Source of the DNA: Peltaster fructicola
Lineage: Eukaryota; Ascomycota; Dothideomycetes
Reading direction: 5' to 3'
Assembly (NCBI GenBank): GCA_001592805.2
Contig: CP051141.1
Location: 1,674,001 to 1,738,000 of the forward strand
Length of the DNA stretch: 64,000 bases
The position numbers and the translations under genes are program-made. Positions 21,220 to 36,106 of this stretch are shown piece by piece. The notes under the pieces are model-generated. The model had not been told where the DNA came from, did no database searches, and saw nothing but the letters and a program-made list of their open reading frames with translations. Positions within the stretch are counted from its first letter, which is position 1. The number at the start of each line of letters is the position of its first letter.

Positions 21220-22451
21220 ATGGCGACCGCGCAGATACCTGCAGATGAGCTCGCCTTGTACGACCGACAATTACGTCTTTGGGGCGTCCAAGCACAACAG
21301 CTGATCAAGAAAGGTCACATACTCATCATATCCATGCGAGCACTAGGAGTCGAGATTGCCAAGAACCTAACACTGGCCGGTATTGGTTCCTTGACGATTA
21401 TTGATGATGGACTGGTCACGGAAGAAGACCTTGGTGCCTGCTACTTCCTTCGGGAGGAAGACATCGGCAAGCCTGTACGTCGGATCGAGGCTGTAGCGAG
21501 TGGAAGTGCTGACCGATTCTATAGCGTGCAGAGAGTGCGATCCCACGACTACTCGAGCTCAATCCTCGAGTGGACATCAAGTCTGGCGGCTCAGTAGCCG
21601 CACTCCAGGTGGCCGAGCCTACATTCTTCGAAGACTTCACATTAGTGGTAGCCTGCGACCTGGACTTCGGCACACTATCTCGCATCAATGCTGCCACTCG
21701 TGTAGCGAAACGACCCTTCTACGCCGCATGCATTCATGGCGAATTTGGATTCATCTTTGCAGACCTGATTGATCACGGTTTTGTAGTCGAGAGAGACTCC
21801 AACGTGGCGGTCAAATCAGGCACGACAGAGTCTACCACACGAACGATCGTTGAGGTTGAGCAAAAGACTGAGCCTGGAAGACCTCAAAAGCAAATCGTCA
21901 CCAAGCGTGAGATATACTGCCCACTCATCCTTGCCAACTCTTCTCCCTTCGACGCCTCAATCACGAGCAGTAAGCGAAAGCTCAAGAACGTTCCAGCACT
22001 ATTGCCTGCATTGCGCGCACTCTTCGACTTCGAACGCGATTTCGGTCGACATCCAGACTCGTCGGCAGGTGTAGACTTAGCCACATTCACAGCCAGCGTC
22101 AAGCTCCACGCACAACAGCTCTTGTTGCCGGACGAGACACTCACAGCAGACTTCCTGCGATCGTTCATTGCAGCCCTTGACGCTGAACTACCCACGACTG
22201 CATCTTTCATCGGCTCACGCTTGAGCGAAGACGTCATCAATGCAATCACCCATCGAGAGCAACCTATCCAGAACTTTGCACTGTTCGATAGCGAGGCCGG
22301 GCCGATCTACTGTCTGTATAGTCCACCGCCAGAAGCTCTGCTCGCACCATCATCAACAGTAACAAACGGCACGAGCGGTGGAATCCAGCTACCAGAGACT
22401 GGGAGCATCAAGTTCCCAAACGCATCAGGTCAAGATAGCATCACCATCTAG
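21220..22451 (+). CDS. AOS1: SUMO-activating enzyme subunit 1
   Basis: Adenylation-side partner of UBA2 in the SUMO E1, nuclear. Exons 21220..21474 and 21525..22451 (393 codons); the 50-nt intron GTACGT..CTATAG joins IGKP to RAESAIPRLLELNP. The ThiF/UBA fold is visible: ELALYDRQLRLWGVQAQQ, KKGHILIISMRALGVEIAKNL (nucleotide fold, in which the usual Gly-rich loop reads SMRALGVE), TIIDDGLVTEEDLGACYFL, VDIKSGG, and a late block IYCLYSPPPEAL. As is normal for AOS1 there is no catalytic Cys domain. Compared with yeast it has a longer acidic/Ser tail. Its 3' end is 193 bp from the dynein stop, convergent. Confidence 0.93.
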
Positions 22452-22644
22452 GTGGGCGAAAGAATGAGAAGTCAGCACAGATGAGATATTGAAATGGTAC
22501 AAATCTATCAGAAGTACCGAAGTGTGATCAGAAACAGGCTTGGGGGGTATAAACGCTTCAAATGCAAACCATCCAGCGCCATGCTAATGTCTTTGAAACA
22601 ATTTGAACAGCTCTTCAGGAGCTGTCTCGATGATCCTTGTGCAC

Positions 22645-25600
22645 TCATGTCTCCTCTGCCTCTGCCATAATGTGCTCTCCCTCGTCCAAAACTGTCATTA
22701 CAGTCTTCAGATTCTTCAACATGCTCTCAGCATGTGCCACCAGTAACAACTTCTCTGCATTGGCAGGCAAGCCAAGGAACGTTGGTGGCTCGCGTTCTGG
22801 CAACTCTGTCACCCATTCGCCGAAGTCCTTTCTTGACGTGCCGCTTGGTAGTGGGAAGCCGACATTACCGTCATTCGCGACCTCTCCGATCACATTGAAG
22901 CCATCCTCGAATGCTTCGGCAGTCATTGTTTTCGATACCAGGTCCTTCAGCACTGCAAAGTCTCCAGCATCATCGACCTTCCCGGCATACATCTCTGCGA
23001 TCAACACACGAAGCATATCCCATGGAATGCTTCGCGGAGCAACATTGGATCGTCCTCGACCTACGCTGTCGATCCACCACTGTATGATGAACGCAGAGCA
23101 GTCATAGTCTGCGTCGTTGAATTCCCAGAAGCCCTTCCAGCCAAGTCTGGGGGCGTATCGCAGTCTCTCTTGTACGACTGCATGTAGATATGACAGTAGG
23201 AAATGTACTCGGATCTTCTCAACCGGTTGTTGCACTGACTTGTCTGATAACGAGCTCAGCGAGTCTCGCATGTTTGCTCGTATTCCGGCTGGCTGCTCGT
23301 ACATCAGCACTCGTGAGACTCGTAGCAAGCTGCTCGGGATCTTTGGACTGGTCTCCATCGATAAGAAGAGCCTGAAGTCCTGATGAGGCTTGAGTGAATC
23401 GATTCGTTTGACCAGATTCTGCAGCCAGTCTGCTGCGAGATGTACGTTCTTGATCATGACCCATGTGCCGTTTGCTGCAGCGCCCGCTAGCGCTGCATCT
23501 GCACTCGCAACGCTTTCGTTCGATCCCATAGCTACATTTGCGCAAGTAGCTTGAGATCGCTCAACCAACTGCTCGACTTTGTAGCTCGCGTCGAAGCCAG
23601 GGCTGGCACACAGTGCGACTGGAGTGCTTGCCGTGACGCTCCTGACCACACGACCAAGGTCATCGCCAACATCCAGGAAGTCATCGCCGAAGACGGAAGC
23701 CACAAATCGTTCCGTGGCGGGCACTAGTCGATCGATCCTAAAGAGCTTGATCATGAGAAGATCTTGTAATGCTTGGTCATTGGAATTCTTGGCAGCATTG
23801 CTAGACTGTGGCATAGCCTCTTCAGCCTGTTCTGTGCCGAAGAAGTGATCCCACTCAGCTGAAGTAACTTGAGGAATGTAGTCTTTGAGTGCCTTGATGT
23901 TGGAGGCATCTTGAATTGCCTTTAGCCTGAGCTCATTCTGTGTACTGAGATCCGCGCCTCTGACACGATCGTCGAGAATGATGTCCAAGATGGACTTGTC
24001 CATGGGGAACGGCGCAGCTTGGGCAAGCAGTACAGCGAACGTTAGCCGATCCTTCTGCAAGAGCGAGATCGATGTCTCCTTGTACGTTGTGCCGAAAAGC
24101 TCCTGCACGATTGTCTCGACACGTCGTTTCGGGTCCTTCTCGCTGTTGTTACGAGCACTTCGTAGAACCTTCTCAAAGATGTCCACGAAGTACTGCAAAG
24201 AAAATTGATAGAAGTGGTGGATGTGGTATAGCTGCTCCAACACTGCGAAGATGGCTGAACACGATTGCGCGATAGCTTCGTAGGTATTCATGATGTTGTT
24301 GACCTCATCCATGACTCCATCTGTTTCAGCTGCCTTCGCTGTGATCTCGGCAGCTTCATGTTTCAGCGTCTCCAATGTGTGTATGACGTTTTCATCATCA
24401 AGAATGTTGCCACGCGACTCGTTCAGTGCTTGCAACAGCTCACGCTCTAGTCGGCGAAGTCGATGAGTGAATTCGCCCTGTAGCTTGACCAGATTTGCAC
24501 GACGTTCGTCCACATCTGGGCGTTCGGATTTGAGCACGTGGTTCAGCGTTTGTGTCTTCAGACTGCTCTGTGTGACCGTGAAGTTGACAAAAGTGGTTCG
24601 GCTGCAAACATCAGGGGCGAACATGGCAGACGGGTCGCGTGTTGAAAGGTAGAGCTTGAATGCTGGCGAGAAGTCGATCTCTTGCTTGCCAAGCTGGATC
24701 AGCACACGGCCACCAGTTCGCTGGTACTCCTTGTTGAGTACATGATTGAGGATTGGATCAATGTGCTCTGCGTCTTGAATGAGGATTGGATTGCCGAACC
24801 GTAACGCACTCTCGAGCTGTTTCACAAAAGAGCTGTCGAGGAAGCTGGTGACCGTGATCCGTCGATCTGAGCTCTCTTGTCGCAGGAAGTCTGTTATACG
24901 TCCAGATGGGTCGATGATTAGCGGGTAGCGGTTGTATCGCTTCAGCATGATCGCATTCTCTGTGCAGAGTGAGTCCACGGGCAAGGCATGCTCGTGCCAT
25001 TGCTGTCGCTCATCGGCCGTCGACAAGTACTCTGACATCGAGTTATCGGTCTTGTAGGCGATGGCGGAGGCTGCAAGATGTAGTGACCAATCCTCAAGCA
25101 TTGCTCGACGGTATTGCTGGTCATACAGGCCACCGTAAGCAAGGAAAGCAGCAGCGAGGAACACATCACCGACAAGGGTGCGCATTTGTGTCTCGAACGT
25201 CTCGCTGCTCTCTTCCCAACGCACTCGCTCCGAAGACAAGCTGTCCAGCAAGCGCATGCTCCTATCGACCTTAGACTGCACTCGGTTCATCTCGGCCTTG
25301 ATTGCCTCGGTCTGGCTGATCAAGGTAGCATATTCAGTCTTGTATGTTGCAATGCTCTGCTCCAGCTCAGCAAGCGTGTTCTGTATCATCTTTGCCTCTG
25401 CCTTGGTCTGGAGAGCTTCGTCTTCTAGCCTGTCAACCTCTTCCCTGAGAGGACCGACACGATCTAGGATTTCAGAGTAATTGACTTGTGCCTCAACCCA
25501 TTGAACGAGTGGACCACATGCTTTACTGGCGCGGTTGACTCGCTCGAAGGTGAAATCCTCCTTGGAGAGGAAGTCGGATCTCATCTTGTTGCGCAGAGCA

Positions 25601-28600
25601 GGTGTCATCTGCAGCTCATTGTTATAGTTCACAATGCTGGCAATGAAATCGTCGCGACGCACAATCGCGACGATGCTCCTCCAATCAGGGGACTTATGGC
25701 CAAGAAGAGTGCAGACTGACTCGAGGGCCAGCTTGACACCAGATGGCGGGTTTTGCATGGATCGCACTTCTGTAAGGTGTTGTCGCTTGATGTTGCTGAC
25801 ACTGCGCTGGGCTTCGATAACAGCTGGCTCGGCTTTTGCGAGATCGCCAAGCACAACCTCTCGTCGTTCTGCAACCACCTTCTCCTGCTTGTCAAGTGCG
25901 GCTTGGATCTCAAGCGAAGCCGCACGCCTCTGCTCGGCCTCTTGTTGATCAGCGACCATTCGCTGTAGCTTCTCGCCAGCCTCTCTGTCTTTACGCTCGA
26001 GCTCAGATTTCTTCTCTGCAAGCGACTTCTTCAGGTCAGAGACCTTTGCCACTGTCTCGCGAAGCTTATCGAGACCAACGTTCAGGTGTCGTTGTTGCTC
26101 CTCAAGATCGTCTCGCTTCTCGTTGAGCAGCTTCACGAAGTGTGCTGTAAAGTCGAGGAACTGTCTTGGTGTGAGGAATGTTGTCCGGTTCTGTTGTCGA
26201 AGGAGTCTATCGTTGAAGTGGCGAAGTGAATGGTGTACGTGTACCATAGCGTTGACAATAACGTCGCGGTGCGAGAGCGGTAGGGTAAGCTGTGAGTACT
26301 CCAGCGGTGTTGTATCAGGAGCGCTGTAGTTAGCTCTGTCAATGTCGACGGAAAGTGTCAGCTCGTGCGCCACCTGATACAGTGCCTGATCTGACCAGTC
26401 TCCGAACCAATTAAGTACGCAGCGGTTGAAGAGAGCCGGACTTGTCGCAGCCTTAGACGACAGGCCTTCGGAAGGAGGATTCATTGTGAAGACCACATGA
26501 AGGTTGCGCACGATCTGCTGAGTGAACCACTTGTAAAGTTCCTCTTGGGAGTCGAGCAGGAGTCCTTGACGTTGTGCGCCCTCCTTGCAGGCTGTCATCA
26601 GAGTACTGTACTCATCGCCTTCGAAAAGTCCCGGAACCTCACCGTTGGCAAGTAGAGTGTTCATACGCTCCAAGAAGCCAGAGTCAAGAACGTTCGACTC
26701 ATCCATGATGAAGCAGATCTTCTCGCCCTTGCAACCACATCGGCGTAGAACGTTCCTGAGGTCTTCATCGAAGTCTTCAGCTGAGTAACGTCCGTGAACT
26801 TTGATCTGAAAGACAGATAGACCATTCATCCAGGCAACGAACCGCGAGAGAGTAGTCTTGCCACTGCCACTGACTCCAATGAGGATGACATGACCTTGAG
26901 GTTGCCGGAATACACGATCGATGCGCAGTACATGCTCCAGGACGTCGTTGAACAAGATCAGTGGTACATCGAGCTCTTCTTCGCAGAATGTGCGCAGTCT
27001 TGCCTTGACAAAGTCACGCAGCTGCTCGCGAACGACAGGTACATAGTTCTTGGAGAGCCAATTTGAAAACAGGATTGGTCGCTGCAAGGCTGCCTCCTCA
27101 TCGATGTTCGGGAAGTGCTGCACAGCGATTCTGTTCACTGCCTCTTCAGTCCATTGTCGTTCATCATCGGCGATGAGACGATCGGAGAAGAGACGCAACG
27201 CTTCATGGGCCCAGATCCTGACCAAACCCTCCAGAGAAAGTGTCTCTAGTGGTCTGATAGCCTCGTAGATGGCTCGTACCCATCTGGTCAATTCACGTGG
27301 TGAGTACACATAGTGTGGCTGGATGTCTGGTGTGAACCTCTTCTGCGACTCGATATAGACCTGGATCATGGCTCGAGTGAGTGCGTCGGCATAGCCACGA
27401 AGTGTCGGTATGAGCTTAAGCAGAGCATTGTTGAACGTGCCGTAGATTTGTGTCAGAGACAGCTCGCCAGGATAGTCTACCATGACAAGTGGAGCATGTC
27501 TCAAGAATCGCTGACCAAGAGGTGTTCTGCCAGCATCGGTAGGTGGATTACAAGCTCCAACAAATTGGATTCGCTCAAGGCCAACCCATGTCTTATTGCT
27601 TGTCCTCCAGAATCCGCCATGCTCGACCAGCTGCCGCAGAAATGAAATTACTCTCTGTGTACCATACTTGTCCGGAGCAGGTAGGTTGATCTCGTCACAG
27701 AACACAACAAGCCATCGGCCGATTTGCTTTGGTGCCATGGTCACGCCGCTGACTGACTTCTTGTAGTCGCAGTACTGTTCCAGAGTCTTTACAAGGAGAT
27801 CTGGTGTGGTCGCGCTTGAAAAGTTCAACCCAACGACCTCCATGCTTGGAAGCTTTCGAAGTGCGCTGAATAATGTCATTGTCTTTCCAGAACCAGGAGG
27901 GCCACACAGCAGCAGTGGCTTGTGCTCGGCGAGGAAAGAGTAAAGCACCTCTTCATGACGAACCGTATCGAGGGTAGGAATGACCAGATCTGTCTGCGTG
28001 ACAGAATGTGTGTTCGTTTCAATCGTCGGGACCTGGTCTTGCCATGGCTGCCACACTCCATTAGGCAGAGCTACATCATGGTCAATGATAGAGCTCGTCT
28101 CAGACAGTGGTGGCAAGTCGTGAGAGGAGTAGCCGACCAAGAAGTCTCCAAGGGCTTTGCGCTGCGTCAATGGACAATCGCCTGCGAATGACCATACCAT
28201 AGCAAGCAAAACTTTCTTCAGGATGTATGTCTCAACTTGTGAGTCTTCGAGTGGGAAGTCTGAGTGTTGAATATTGTAGTCCAGGACAGATCGACATGCC
28301 TTTCTCAGCAACGAGAAGAGGGTACCTATAGCTCGAATTGAGGTGAATTCCATGATGTGATGCAGATCACGGCTGAATTCTATAGCCTTGGTAACGTAGT
28401 CATCCGTGGTCAGCTTCTGCTCAAGCACACTTGCCACCAGTACTTGAACGGCCAGGCGTGCTTCCGTTGCAGCTGCACCTGCAGTTTCGTCTTCCAGATC
28501 CTCGAATGTTGCTGTGCGTAGTTGTGCAATCTGCCGGGATATCATGACATTGACCTCTACAGTATCGTCACTGAACCAGACCATACCACAACGACTGACA

Positions 28601-31600
28601 GTTGCCAGTGTTGCATACTTGAGTGTCTCGACCTCGAACATGATGCGTACATTCGGCGGTAGGCCAAGACGCTCTCCATTGGGCAACGTGAGAAGCTTGT
28701 TGTCGTCCAGTACAGAGTTCAAGTTCTCGACCCACTCGGGATCGACATCACCATCGAAGATGATCCAGTGACGTTTGCTGTCCTCACCACGAAGGTTGTC
28801 CACAACCTTTCGTAGAATGCTAGTGAACAACCCATCAGTCCATTCACGTGTGGTGCTCTCAAGATTGCCGTACAGGTGCTCTTTAGACATGACTTTGGGA
28901 TCGATGACATGGCATACCCCTTCAATGCCGTCTACTCGCTGCATCGCAGCAAGAAGTGTCTGCCATGCTGTAGACTTGCCTGTGCCTGAGCTGCCCACCA
29001 TCATCACACCATGATGCAGGTTCTGGATTTGGTACAGCTGAAGCACTTTGATCAGCCAGGCATCATTAGCAACTAGCTTACGATCCTGGACCACCTGCTG
29101 TAGCGCAACGCGAAGTTCTTCCAATGACGCTGGTCGATATTGTACGCCAGGGAACACTTCAGCCTCAATTTGTTCCATGAGCTGAGCATCATCACTGACA
29201 AGTTTTGGTGCTATGGTCTCGCGAATGCTCTGGACGAGAATTTGTGGTTCCATCGCGGTGATACCCTGCGCATCATTTTGTCCTGCAAGGCGAGTGCGCT
29301 TGAGTCCTCCCGAGCTTACCAAGACACTCTTCAGCGCTCGCAGGCCGAAGTCGTAATGTGGTTGTTTGGATAGAGTAGAGCTGCATCGATCGAAGAATGG
29401 AACTGTCTGTCGTGAGAGGGTTTTGGCCTCTGCGAACCCTTGAGAGAAGAGCATGACTTCTGCGATGATCTCCTTGTCTGGCTTGGACATTGCAACACTT
29501 CGGAAGAGCTTCTTCAGGTTGTCTGGTAGGTTGGAACGTCCTGCGTAACCAGGGTTCATGGTGATGAACATACCAGTCAGAGGATGCACCTTGAGCTGGC
29601 GACCGATAAGCTCGATCCTGGCGTCAGAATCTGTGACCCGACGTCGCAGACCAACTTGGATGTTCTGAATTTGTTGCGACACTGCAGACAAAATACGCTC
29701 CTCTAGACGATTGAACTCATCGAAACAACCCCAAGCACCAACTTGTGACAGACCAAGGAAGATGCGACCCATGGCTTGGAAGTCGAAGGTATCATCGCAG
29801 TTGAAGACAAGGGTGAAGCGTCCAAGCTGGACACCGAGCGCCTTGACCGACTCTGTCTTTCCAGTACCTGCTGGACCGTACGGCGAACCACCAAGTCGCT
29901 GGCAAAGGGCTTGACTGAGAGTCAGGAAGCAACGATCTGTCAGAGGCGTGCGCACAAGACGCTCAGGCACACCCAAGTACTCAAAGCCATATGCAAGATC
30001 TGCGTTCGCAACCTTGATTTGGACTCTTTCGAGCGGTGGAGCGTCCGCGTTGAAGACATAGCGCATCTGCAATAGCCAGAGGTAGTGCGTAGGTGAGTCT
30101 GCACCTTGCTTGATGAGCCTTTCGATTACGTCTCGTTGATGAACGAACTCTGTGATAAGATGCTCACACTTCTTGCGGTATAGCTGGTCAAGCTCTTTCA
30201 ACACAGTCGCTGCGAGAAACTTCAGTCGCTTGACTTGGCCATCGAAGAGAGCTTGTAAGGCTGTGCCATTGCTTTGAAGAGCCGTCTCCACACGGCTTGT
30301 CCAGACGGCCTGAGATGCAAGTACAACCACCTGTGCAGGATGTGATGTGACGAACATCTCGAATGCAGACTCGTCGTTTTCATCGAGAGCATCATACTCG
30401 GTATATGCCTCAGTGAACTCTTCGGCCAATGTCAATCGCATATTGTCCTCGAGTGCTTTCAACCACTCGTTGATCCTTGGAGTTGCTGTCAGCGAGATTG
30501 GCTTCCTGAGCATCACTTTCTCGCCTTCTTTGGAGGTAAGACCAAGAATGTTGCTGTTGTCGTCCATCTCGAGGCCTGAGATACCGGCGAACATCTTGCG
30601 TAGATGCTTCGCAATACGAAGTGTGTCGTTGCTGTTGCCGATGATCTCTAGGAGGTCCTCGTCACCAACAAAGTAAAAGCGAGGGAATGCCACACGCTCC
30701 TTCTCGAGGTACTCACCAAGCGCCTTCTGGATCTTGTTCAAGAGATCCGCAAGTCGCTCGAGTGAGCGCTGTACGTCAGGTATATTAAGCACCTCTAGCA
30801 CTTGAGGAGATCTGTATACCTTTTTGAGAACAGACATGAATTCGCCATTGATATTGGCAAATCTGGCGGATTCAACAGGTAAGAGGTGCTTGATGTCAGC
30901 GTTGCCAGTAAAGACGCCTTCCAGATAAACCCATTGCCTCTGTACATCGATCCAGACGTCGAAGAGGACATGTACACGATTGAGCTTGTCTTCCCACGAT
31001 GATGCCTCTTCTTCGAATTCCTTGTAGTATGGCGAGTGCCGCATTGCTTGAAGTGAGTTGAGGTGGTCGCTACACTTCGCAAACAGATCATCCCAACCAC
31101 GGATCAGCCGACACTTGTTCTGATAGTTGACAAGTTCCAGGGAGTAATTTTGCCAGTGTTCACGAACAGAGCGTACGAACTCCTCAAGCGCCATCTCGCC
31201 TTGTGCTTGTGTAATCACGTCACGAATCGTAGACTCGTTCGGGCCAAGCTGAAGATCCCATACATCGCCAAGAGTCATTGACAGCGCTGAGTAACGCTTG
31301 CTAGGCTGGAGCGACTTGAAGATCTTGGTCCAATGACGCTCGCGAACAGCTTCACCACGCATCTCTGTGAGAAGAGTGTTGACCTTGAGCAATTGACGAA
31401 GCACATTCTGTACATGCTCGAACGGAGCGTATTGACGCATGCGACTGGGCATCTCCTTGGTGGTCTTGATGAGGTTCTCAATGCTCTGACGAAGTTTGCG
31501 TGGCTGTACGGAGTTCCAGTTCTGGTCGCGAAGGTCATCGATTTGATTCCAGACGACACTGAGGTTAGCCCAGACAGACTTGAAGTCTTGCACTTCTTCA

Positions 31601-34600
31601 AGCAGAGTTGCGAGCATATTCTCGGGGCCAGGTGCGAGCTCCAATGCTTCTTTAGCTTTTGAAACCATTTCATGCTGGTCTCGAAGCTGTGACAGGTCCT
31701 TCTCGAACGTCTCGAGCGTGCTTACAGCTTCGCTTGGCTGAATGTTGCCGGCCACAGGACGCTCTTCACTCCATCGCTCGGTTACATCTGTGATACGACG
31801 AGCAACGACACCGTCCTCTGCGATGATTTTCGCACGTAGTGCATCGGTCTGGTCCGCTATGAGCTTGCTCTTGCGGTCCAGCACCTCTGTTAGAGCAGTC
31901 CATTCGTTGTCAACCTGCTCAACGTACAGCCAGTCTTTAGGGTATTGGAAGCGCAGCCGTGACAGTGTTATTTGACCTTGTCGGAATGTGTCCATATCGG
32001 AACCCCAGCTCTTGACCTTTCGGCGACATGTTTGTACGACAGTGATGAACGATACAGCTTGAGACGTCGAAGAGGCCTGCATAGATTGACCTTCGAGGTC
32101 CTTCCTCGCAGTCTGCATCTCAGCGTAGACATCAACCATTCTTGTCGCGAAGAGAGTTGAGAAGCGAGCAAGCAGGTCATGCTGCCACTGGTCGTATTTG
32201 GCATTGACTTTGGCTTGCACTTGCTCATAGTTTATGACCAGGTGCCCGAAAGATCGTCGCATTCCAGATGTGTCGAAGGTATCTCGCTTTTGTCGGATCT
32301 CCAGGATGAGTTGTAGCCACAAGTCCAGATCGTTGGCAAGTTCATCCTCGACTTGCTGCAGCTGCAGGTCCCATAACGACTGGAATTGCAGCCACTCATC
32401 CACGTATGCTTGTGCAAGCTTCAATTTGGCATCAATCTGTTCGTATACTTCGGACAATGATGACATGCACTTAGCCGGGAGTTCATCATACGTGAGAGAT
32501 GCCTGATTGCTGCTGACACTAAGTGCTGACTCGAAGCGAGATGCCTGTACTCTGGGTAGATCACAAACAACAGCCAACCAGGCTTGGAGATTGGAGAGCC
32601 AGCTGACTCGACTCTCTTCCAGAGCAGGTACGAGCTGAATAGTCTGGCTTTGCATGACAAGATCATGCGATGATGTGGCAATGTTCGCAAGAGCATCTCT
32701 ACTCTTGTCGCCGCGAGGTGTAGGATTTTCGAATTCTTCCGCCCATTCCTTGATTGCCTGTTGAACACGGGCAAGAAGGATCTTGACGATCTTCTCATTG
32801 GTCTCAGCAACCCAGAATGGAATGTTGGCATACGCTTCGAGATTCAGCTGATCAATAGATCTCTGCACTAGCTCCAGATGTGATTGGAATGTGTCTTGCC
32901 CGAAAGCACAGGTCTGTAGGTCACGTAATGCAGTCTCGACAGCGGCCTGTATCAAAGACAGCGTAGACACTTTGGCCTGCAAAGTGGTAACGGAGCTGCC
33001 AAGATCTCGCACGAATTGCACGTGCTTGTTCTCATTGCTGGTCATGCGACTCTTCGCGTCGCCCTCTGTTGTTGCCTGACGCATCTGGAGGTCGTAGGCA
33101 AGCACAAATGTGTCCCAGCGAAGAGGTGTACCTTTGGCAATGTATGACTGTACGGCATTACGATAGCCTGCAAGTAACAGTGCCACTTCAGGCATGCTTT
33201 CGATGGCCAGGTTTGTTTGCTCGTATGTAGTAAGGCTCTCGGTCAAGCTGACAGCGAACGGGTATACACGGCGTGCCTCTTTGCTGACAGTGTTGACACC
33301 ATGCGGTACATTGAAACTCAGCCAGTTGAGGTTGCGTACTTCCTTGAACATAGTGATGACTTGCGGATCGAAGTTGACGTGCACCTCCAAAATGTTGCGC
33401 TTGACTCGGTTCTGGACTACTGTGAACAGGCGACCAGATATAGTGAGCTGTCGTCGATTGATCTCTCGCAGCCAGTCGTCAAAGATGGGTTGAGCATCCA
33501 GTCGCTCACGGAAGCGCTCTCCAAGAGCAAAGAGGCGTTGGCCTTCGGTATGCTGAGCCCATTGTGCACCAAGTATATCCTCGATCTTACTCATGTAGCC
33601 GTCGAGTTGACGCTCAACCTGTCTGGCCCGGATGATCGCGCCAGAGATTGGAGGAATATCGTGTAACTGAGCCATGGCATGCGCTTCTGACTGACCGTAC
33701 TGATGTGTAAAGCGCACTTGCAACGCATCAATGTCATCCTTGACATTATTGATAAGCTGAGTCTGGTACTCTGCAATGGCCCCGCGGATCTTCGGTCGAA
33801 CGAAGAGAGCATTGAACTTCGAAAACACGCGGAACATCTCGTTAGCTGTCTTGGCCACTGCCAAACGATCGCGCAGCCGAGCGATGATCGAGTTCTCGAC
33901 TCGTGCTGTGCGCTCGTTGTAGGATGCCTCAGCCTGCGCCCATATGCGTTCACCTTCTTGGCTGACATCAAGCACGTCAACGTCTTTTACGGCAGTGTAG
34001 GCTTGCTGAACCTCGTCCACAGCATCCATGTCGCCAATCTCTTCAGCAGTGGCAGTGGCATTGGCGTCTTCGCCCTCTGCCTCGTCGTCTGGCCCAAGGA
34101 CGCTTCCGATGGTGCGTTGTAGTTGGTCATGGTTGGTGCGAAACGTGTTGACATAAGCGAGTCTGTCTTGTGTCTTGCCATGGCGCTTTTCTATCCTGAT
34201 AGGAATGAACTTGTCGTTCCTTCGTCGAGTGACCTCTCGGGCGACGTTCGTGAACTCCTTGACATTCTCTTCCCAGAATGCCCACAGCTCGTTGATGCTA
34301 GACATTAGCTTCTGGAAGTCCTCAAAGGCAAGATGCATGAGTATCCTGCCATTCAGCAGGTTGTGGAGACGGATGTCGAGGTCGTTGGATATGGCCTCGA
34401 CAAGAGGCAAGGCTCGCTTGATAGGATACGGACAAATCCTGAGCTTCTTGTTGAGGTGGTTGAAGATCTGGTCCAGAGCATCCTGTAACTTTTCGGCGGA
34501 AGTTGCGTTCTTCACCTCCTCAATGGGAAAGCCGTGAAAGAGCTGATTGTAGCGCTGAACTCGATCCTTGGCCTCTTTCAGTCCTGTGTCTGACTGGAAG

Positions 34601-35628
34601 CTAGCGGTGACACCATGTCGTTTCGCTTTCTCAAGAATGCGCATAGTGAGCTGAACGCCTGGGCCAGCAAGCTGCTCTTCGATGCTCTCAATTGCAGATT
34701 CCATCGCCAACCAAAAGTTCTTCTCTTGCGATGCACTGCCTACCGGTCGTTCGTCTGCCTGTTTCGTGAACTCCCTAATCTGCCTTATCCAGTCATTTGC
34801 CATGCCCTGAAGCTTGTTTAGTATGGCACTGCTGGCCGTGAGGGTAGTCGACATCTTTGCCATGGCTTCCTGCACATCGTCTCCATGCTCTTGCAGTTGA
34901 TGCTGTACGGCTTCGTGGATCTGAAGGCGTGGCTCTAAGATTTCGCTATTCTGAATGAGGTTGTCGAGACTGTTGTCAAACTCGGCTAGGCGGCGCCGAG
35001 CACCTGTGACACCGGTACGAGAGTCGTTATCAGTGCGCGTTTTGTCGTTGTTCTGATCGGATCCTCTCGCTGCTGCCTCGAAGAATGGCGTGACCGCGCC
35101 GCGGACTAAAGAGTGCAATATCTCGTATGGCGATGCCTCTGCGCCGTTGCCATGGAGGGGCAAATTTATGACCGAGAGCTGACGGCTGATGGGCAGGTCA
35201 GCGGAAATCGGTGCTGCCAGTTTTGTGAACGCTACACATCCGATCGTGTTCGTTGTGTACGTGAGTTCTGAACGGAGAGAAAACACAGATTGGTCATGGC
35301 CATGGCCATCGCCGTTATGGAGAGTCTCGCCGCCAGCATCGCCAAGTATGCGTTCGCGTGTGACATAGATGGCAGTCTGGGTTTCGAGTGCGAATCGCGT
35401 ACACCTTGCGATTGTCTCTTCGATCTGTGGATCATCAAGCAAGCTGCCCTGGCTTTTCAGTTGTGCCTCTGTTGCACCGAGCGTGATCTCTAGCACGCTG
35501 ACGAGGTATCTGATGACATCCTTAGCATCGACTGATGTCGAGGTACCGTTTGTGATGCCATCTACACTGCCATTTGCACCGCCTTCGATTGCAGCGCCAT
35601 TCATGCTGGAGACCACCGGGTCTTCCAT
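22645..35628 (-). CDS. Cytoplasmic dynein heavy chain
   Basis: Minus-end microtubule motor for nuclear migration and early endosome traffic (A. nidulans nudA class). One uninterrupted frame of 4327 codons from ATG 35628 ([11 protein letters not shown]). Tail with DHC_N1 about residues 230-800, linker about 1330-1780. Motor: AAA1 P-loop GPAGTGKTE near 1917 with Walker [12 protein letters not shown]2 GSSGTGKST near 2213; AAA3 GPPGSGKTM near 2576; AAA4 GVSGSGKTT near 2916. Two antiparallel coiled-coil strands ([30 protein letters not shown]) form the stalk about 3155-3460 around the microtubule-binding tip ([20 protein letters not shown]). AAA5/6 and C-terminal region follow to [12 protein letters not shown]. 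Length matches filamentous-fungal dynein. No intron and no frame break, which also argues for good local sequence quality. Confidence 0.97.
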   Translation of the reverse strand: MEDPVVSSMNGAAIEGGANGSVDGITNGTSTSVDAKDVIRYLVSVLEITLGATEAQLKSQGSLLDDPQIEETIARCTRFALETQTAIYVTRERILGDAGGETLHNGDGHGHDQSVFSLRSELTYTTNTIGCVAFTKLAAPISADLPISRQLSVINLPLHGNGAEASPYEILHSLVRGAVTPFFEAAARGSDQNNDKTRTDNDSRTGVTGARRRLAEFDNSLDNLIQNSEILEPRLQIHEAVQHQLQEHGDDVQEAMAKMSTTLTASSAILNKLQGMANDWIRQIREFTKQADERPVGSASQEKNFWLAMESAIESIEEQLAGPGVQLTMRILEKAKRHGVTASFQSDTGLKEAKDRVQRYNQLFHGFPIEEVKNATSAEKLQDALDQIFNHLNKKLRICPYPIKRALPLVEAISNDLDIRLHNLLNGRILMHLAFEDFQKLMSSINELWAFWEENVKEFTNVAREVTRRRNDKFIPIRIEKRHGKTQDRLAYVNTFRTNHDQLQRTIGSVLGPDDEAEGEDANATATAEEIGDMDAVDEVQQAYTAVKDVDVLDVSQEGERIWAQAEASYNERTARVENSIIARLRDRLAVAKTANEMFRVFSKFNALFVRPKIRGAIAEYQTQLINNVKDDIDALQVRFTHQYGQSEAHAMAQLHDIPPISGAIIRARQVERQLDGYMSKIEDILGAQWAQHTEGQRLFALGERFRERLDAQPIFDDWLREINRRQLTISGRLFTVVQNRVKRNILEVHVNFDPQVITMFKEVRNLNWLSFNVPHGVNTVSKEARRVYPFAVSLTESLTTYEQTNLAIESMPEVALLLAGYRNAVQSYIAKGTPLRWDTFVLAYDLQMRQATTEGDAKSRMTSNENKHVQFVRDLGSSVTTLQAKVSTLSLIQAAVETALRDLQTCAFGQDTFQSHLELVQRSIDQLNLEAYANIPFWVAETNEKIVKILLARVQQAIKEWAEEFENPTPRGDKSRDALANIATSSHDLVMQSQTIQLVPALEESRVSWLSNLQAWLAVVCDLPRVQASRFESALSVSSNQASLTYDELPAKCMSSLSEVYEQIDAKLKLAQAYVDEWLQFQSLWDLQLQQVEDELANDLDLWLQLILEIRQKRDTFDTSGMRRSFGHLVINYEQVQAKVNAKYDQWQHDLLARFSTLFATRMVDVYAEMQTARKDLEGQSMQASSTSQAVSFITVVQTCRRKVKSWGSDMDTFRQGQITLSRLRFQYPKDWLYVEQVDNEWTALTEVLDRKSKLIADQTDALRAKIIAEDGVVARRITDVTERWSEERPVAGNIQPSEAVSTLETFEKDLSQLRDQHEMVSKAKEALELAPGPENMLATLLEEVQDFKSVWANLSVVWNQIDDLRDQNWNSVQPRKLRQSIENLIKTTKEMPSRMRQYAPFEHVQNVLRQLLKVNTLLTEMRGEAVRERHWTKIFKSLQPSKRYSALSMTLGDVWDLQLGPNESTIRDVITQAQGEMALEEFVRSVREHWQNYSLELVNYQNKCRLIRGWDDLFAKCSDHLNSLQAMRHSPYYKEFEEEASSWEDKLNRVHVLFDVWIDVQRQWVYLEGVFTGNADIKHLLPVESARFANINGEFMSVLKKVYRSPQVLEVLNIPDVQRSLERLADLLNKIQKALGEYLEKERVAFPRFYFVGDEDLLEIIGNSNDTLRIAKHLRKMFAGISGLEMDDNSNILGLTSKEGEKVMLRKPISLTATPRINEWLKALEDNMRLTLAEEFTEAYTEYDALDENDESAFEMFVTSHPAQVVVLASQAVWTSRVETALQSNGTALQALFDGQVKRLKFLAATVLKELDQLYRKKCEHLITEFVHQRDVIERLIKQGADSPTHYLWLLQMRYVFNADAPPLERVQIKVANADLAYGFEYLGVPERLVRTPLTDRCFLTLSQALCQRLGGSPYGPAGTGKTESVKALGVQLGRFTLVFNCDDTFDFQAMGRIFLGLSQVGAWGCFDEFNRLEERILSAVSQQIQNIQVGLRRRVTDSDARIELIGRQLKVHPLTGMFITMNPGYAGRSNLPDNLKKLFRSVAMSKPDKEIIAEVMLFSQGFAEAKTLSRQTVPFFDRCSSTLSKQPHYDFGLRALKSVLVSSGGLKRTRLAGQNDAQGITAMEPQILVQSIRETIAPKLVSDDAQLMEQIEAEVFPGVQYRPASLEELRVALQQVVQDRKLVANDAWLIKVLQLYQIQNLHHGVMMVGSSGTGKSTAWQTLLAAMQRVDGIEGVCHVIDPKVMSKEHLYGNLESTTREWTDGLFTSILRKVVDNLRGEDSKRHWIIFDGDVDPEWVENLNSVLDDNKLLTLPNGERLGLPPNVRIMFEVETLKYATLATVSRCGMVWFSDDTVEVNVMISRQIAQLRTATFEDLEDETAGAAATEARLAVQVLVASVLEQKLTTDDYVTKAIEFSRDLHHIMEFTSIRAIGTLFSLLRKACRSVLDYNIQHSDFPLEDSQVETYILKKVLLAMVWSFAGDCPLTQRKALGDFLVGYSSHDLPPLSETSSIIDHDVALPNGVWQPWQDQVPTIETNTHSVTQTDLVIPTLDTVRHEEVLYSFLAEHKPLLLCGPPGSGKTMTLFSALRKLPSMEVVGLNFSSATTPDLLVKTLEQYCDYKKSVSGVTMAPKQIGRWLVVFCDEINLPAPDKYGTQRVISFLRQLVEHGGFWRTSNKTWVGLERIQFVGACNPPTDAGRTPLGQRFLRHAPLVMVDYPGELSLTQIYGTFNNALLKLIPTLRGYADALTRAMIQVYIESQKRFTPDIQPHYVYSPRELTRWVRAIYEAIRPLETLSLEGLVRIWAHEALRLFSDRLIADDERQWTEEAVNRIAVQHFPNIDEEAALQRPILFSNWLSKNYVPVVREQLRDFVKARLRTFCEEELDVPLILFNDVLEHVLRIDRVFRQPQGHVILIGVSGSGKTTLSRFVAWMNGLSVFQIKVHGRYSAEDFDEDLRNVLRRCGCKGEKICFIMDESNVLDSGFLERMNTLLANGEVPGLFEGDEYSTLMTACKEGAQRQGLLLDSQEELYKWFTQQIVRNLHVVFTMNPPSEGLSSKAATSPALFNRCVLNWFGDWSDQALYQVAHELTLSVDIDRANYSAPDTTPLEYSQLTLPLSHRDVIVNAMVHVHHSLRHFNDRLLRQQNRTTFLTPRQFLDFTAHFVKLLNEKRDDLEEQQRHLNVGLDKLRETVAKVSDLKKSLAEKKSELERKDREAGEKLQRMVADQQEAEQRRAASLEIQAALDKQEKVVAERREVVLGDLAKAEPAVIEAQRSVSNIKRQHLTEVRSMQNPPSGVKLALESVCTLLGHKSPDWRSIVAIVRRDDFIASIVNYNNELQMTPALRNKMRSDFLSKEDFTFERVNRASKACGPLVQWVEAQVNYSEILDRVGPLREEVDRLEDEALQTKAEAKMIQNTLAELEQSIATYKTEYATLISQTEAIKAEMNRVQSKVDRSMRLLDSLSSERVRWEESSETFETQMRTLVGDVFLAAAFLAYGGLYDQQYRRAMLEDWSLHLAASAIAYKTDNSMSEYLSTADERQQWHEHALPVDSLCTENAIMLKRYNRYPLIIDPSGRITDFLRQESSDRRITVTSFLDSSFVKQLESALRFGNPILIQDAEHIDPILNHVLNKEYQRTGGRVLIQLGKQEIDFSPAFKLYLSTRDPSAMFAPDVCSRTTFVNFTVTQSSLKTQTLNHVLKSERPDVDERRANLVKLQGEFTHRLRRLERELLQALNESRGNILDDENVIHTLETLKHEAAEITAKAAETDGVMDEVNNIMNTYEAIAQSCSAIFAVLEQLYHIHHFYQFSLQYFVDIFEKVLRSARNNSEKDPKRRVETIVQELFGTTYKETSISLLQKDRLTFAVLLAQAAPFPMDKSILDIILDDRVRGADLSTQNELRLKAIQDASNIKALKDYIPQVTSAEWDHFFGTEQAEEAMPQSSNAAKNSNDQALQDLLMIKLFRIDRLVPATERFVASVFGDDFLDVGDDLGRVVRSVTASTPVALCASPGFDASYKVEQLVERSQATCANVAMGSNESVASADAALAGAAANGTWVMIKNVHLAADWLQNLVKRIDSLKPHQDFRLFLSMETSPKIPSSLLRVSRVLMYEQPAGIRANMRDSLSSLSDKSVQQPVEKIRVHFLLSYLHAVVQERLRYAPRLGWKGFWEFNDADYDCSAFIIQWWIDSVGRGRSNVAPRSIPWDMLRVLIAEMYAGKVDDAGDFAVLKDLVSKTMTAEAFEDGFNVIGEVANDGNVGFPLPSGTSRKDFGEWVTELPEREPPTFLGLPANAEKLLLVAHAESMLKNLKTVMTVLDEGEHIMAEAEET

Positions 35629-36106
35629 GTTTGGTATCTTTACGGAAAGGAGAGGCGGTGCTGGCAAGGCATATCTGGTCAAAGCGAGGCGATGTCGCTA
35701 TGCCAGAGGCGTGATAAAACGTGAATGAAGTCAGGCGCAGATCTCAGGGCTGTAGTAGTGTTGGGCTGGTCCTTCGATGCTGGATCAGAGTGGCCTGATG
35801 CCTAGGCGGGACTGTAGCTTCGCTTGGTATATCAGTCGGTGAAATTATGATGGGCCGTAGAAAGTCGTGTTGTGGTGAGAACGCCGTGTCTCCTAAAGTA
35901 GGATGATGTTTTGTTCGCTTGGGCTGCATCTAAATTGAAACGCGCTCTATCCCCTTGTCCCGCGATCAAAAACACAAGGTTCGCGCTAGTCGCATGTCAT
36001 CACGTGCTGGCATTTTACATGACTTTCCCTAGGTTTCTCCTTGACTTGTACGAGCCTGTTCGTGAGGCATATGTCATATGTATCATATCATCATCATAAC
36101 GTCGTA
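35629..36106. other. Dynein promoter / regulator 3' flank
   Basis: No gene seen. The in-frame stretch upstream of the dynein ATG (to 35682) lacks an ATG and is probably leader. Confidence 0.5.
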
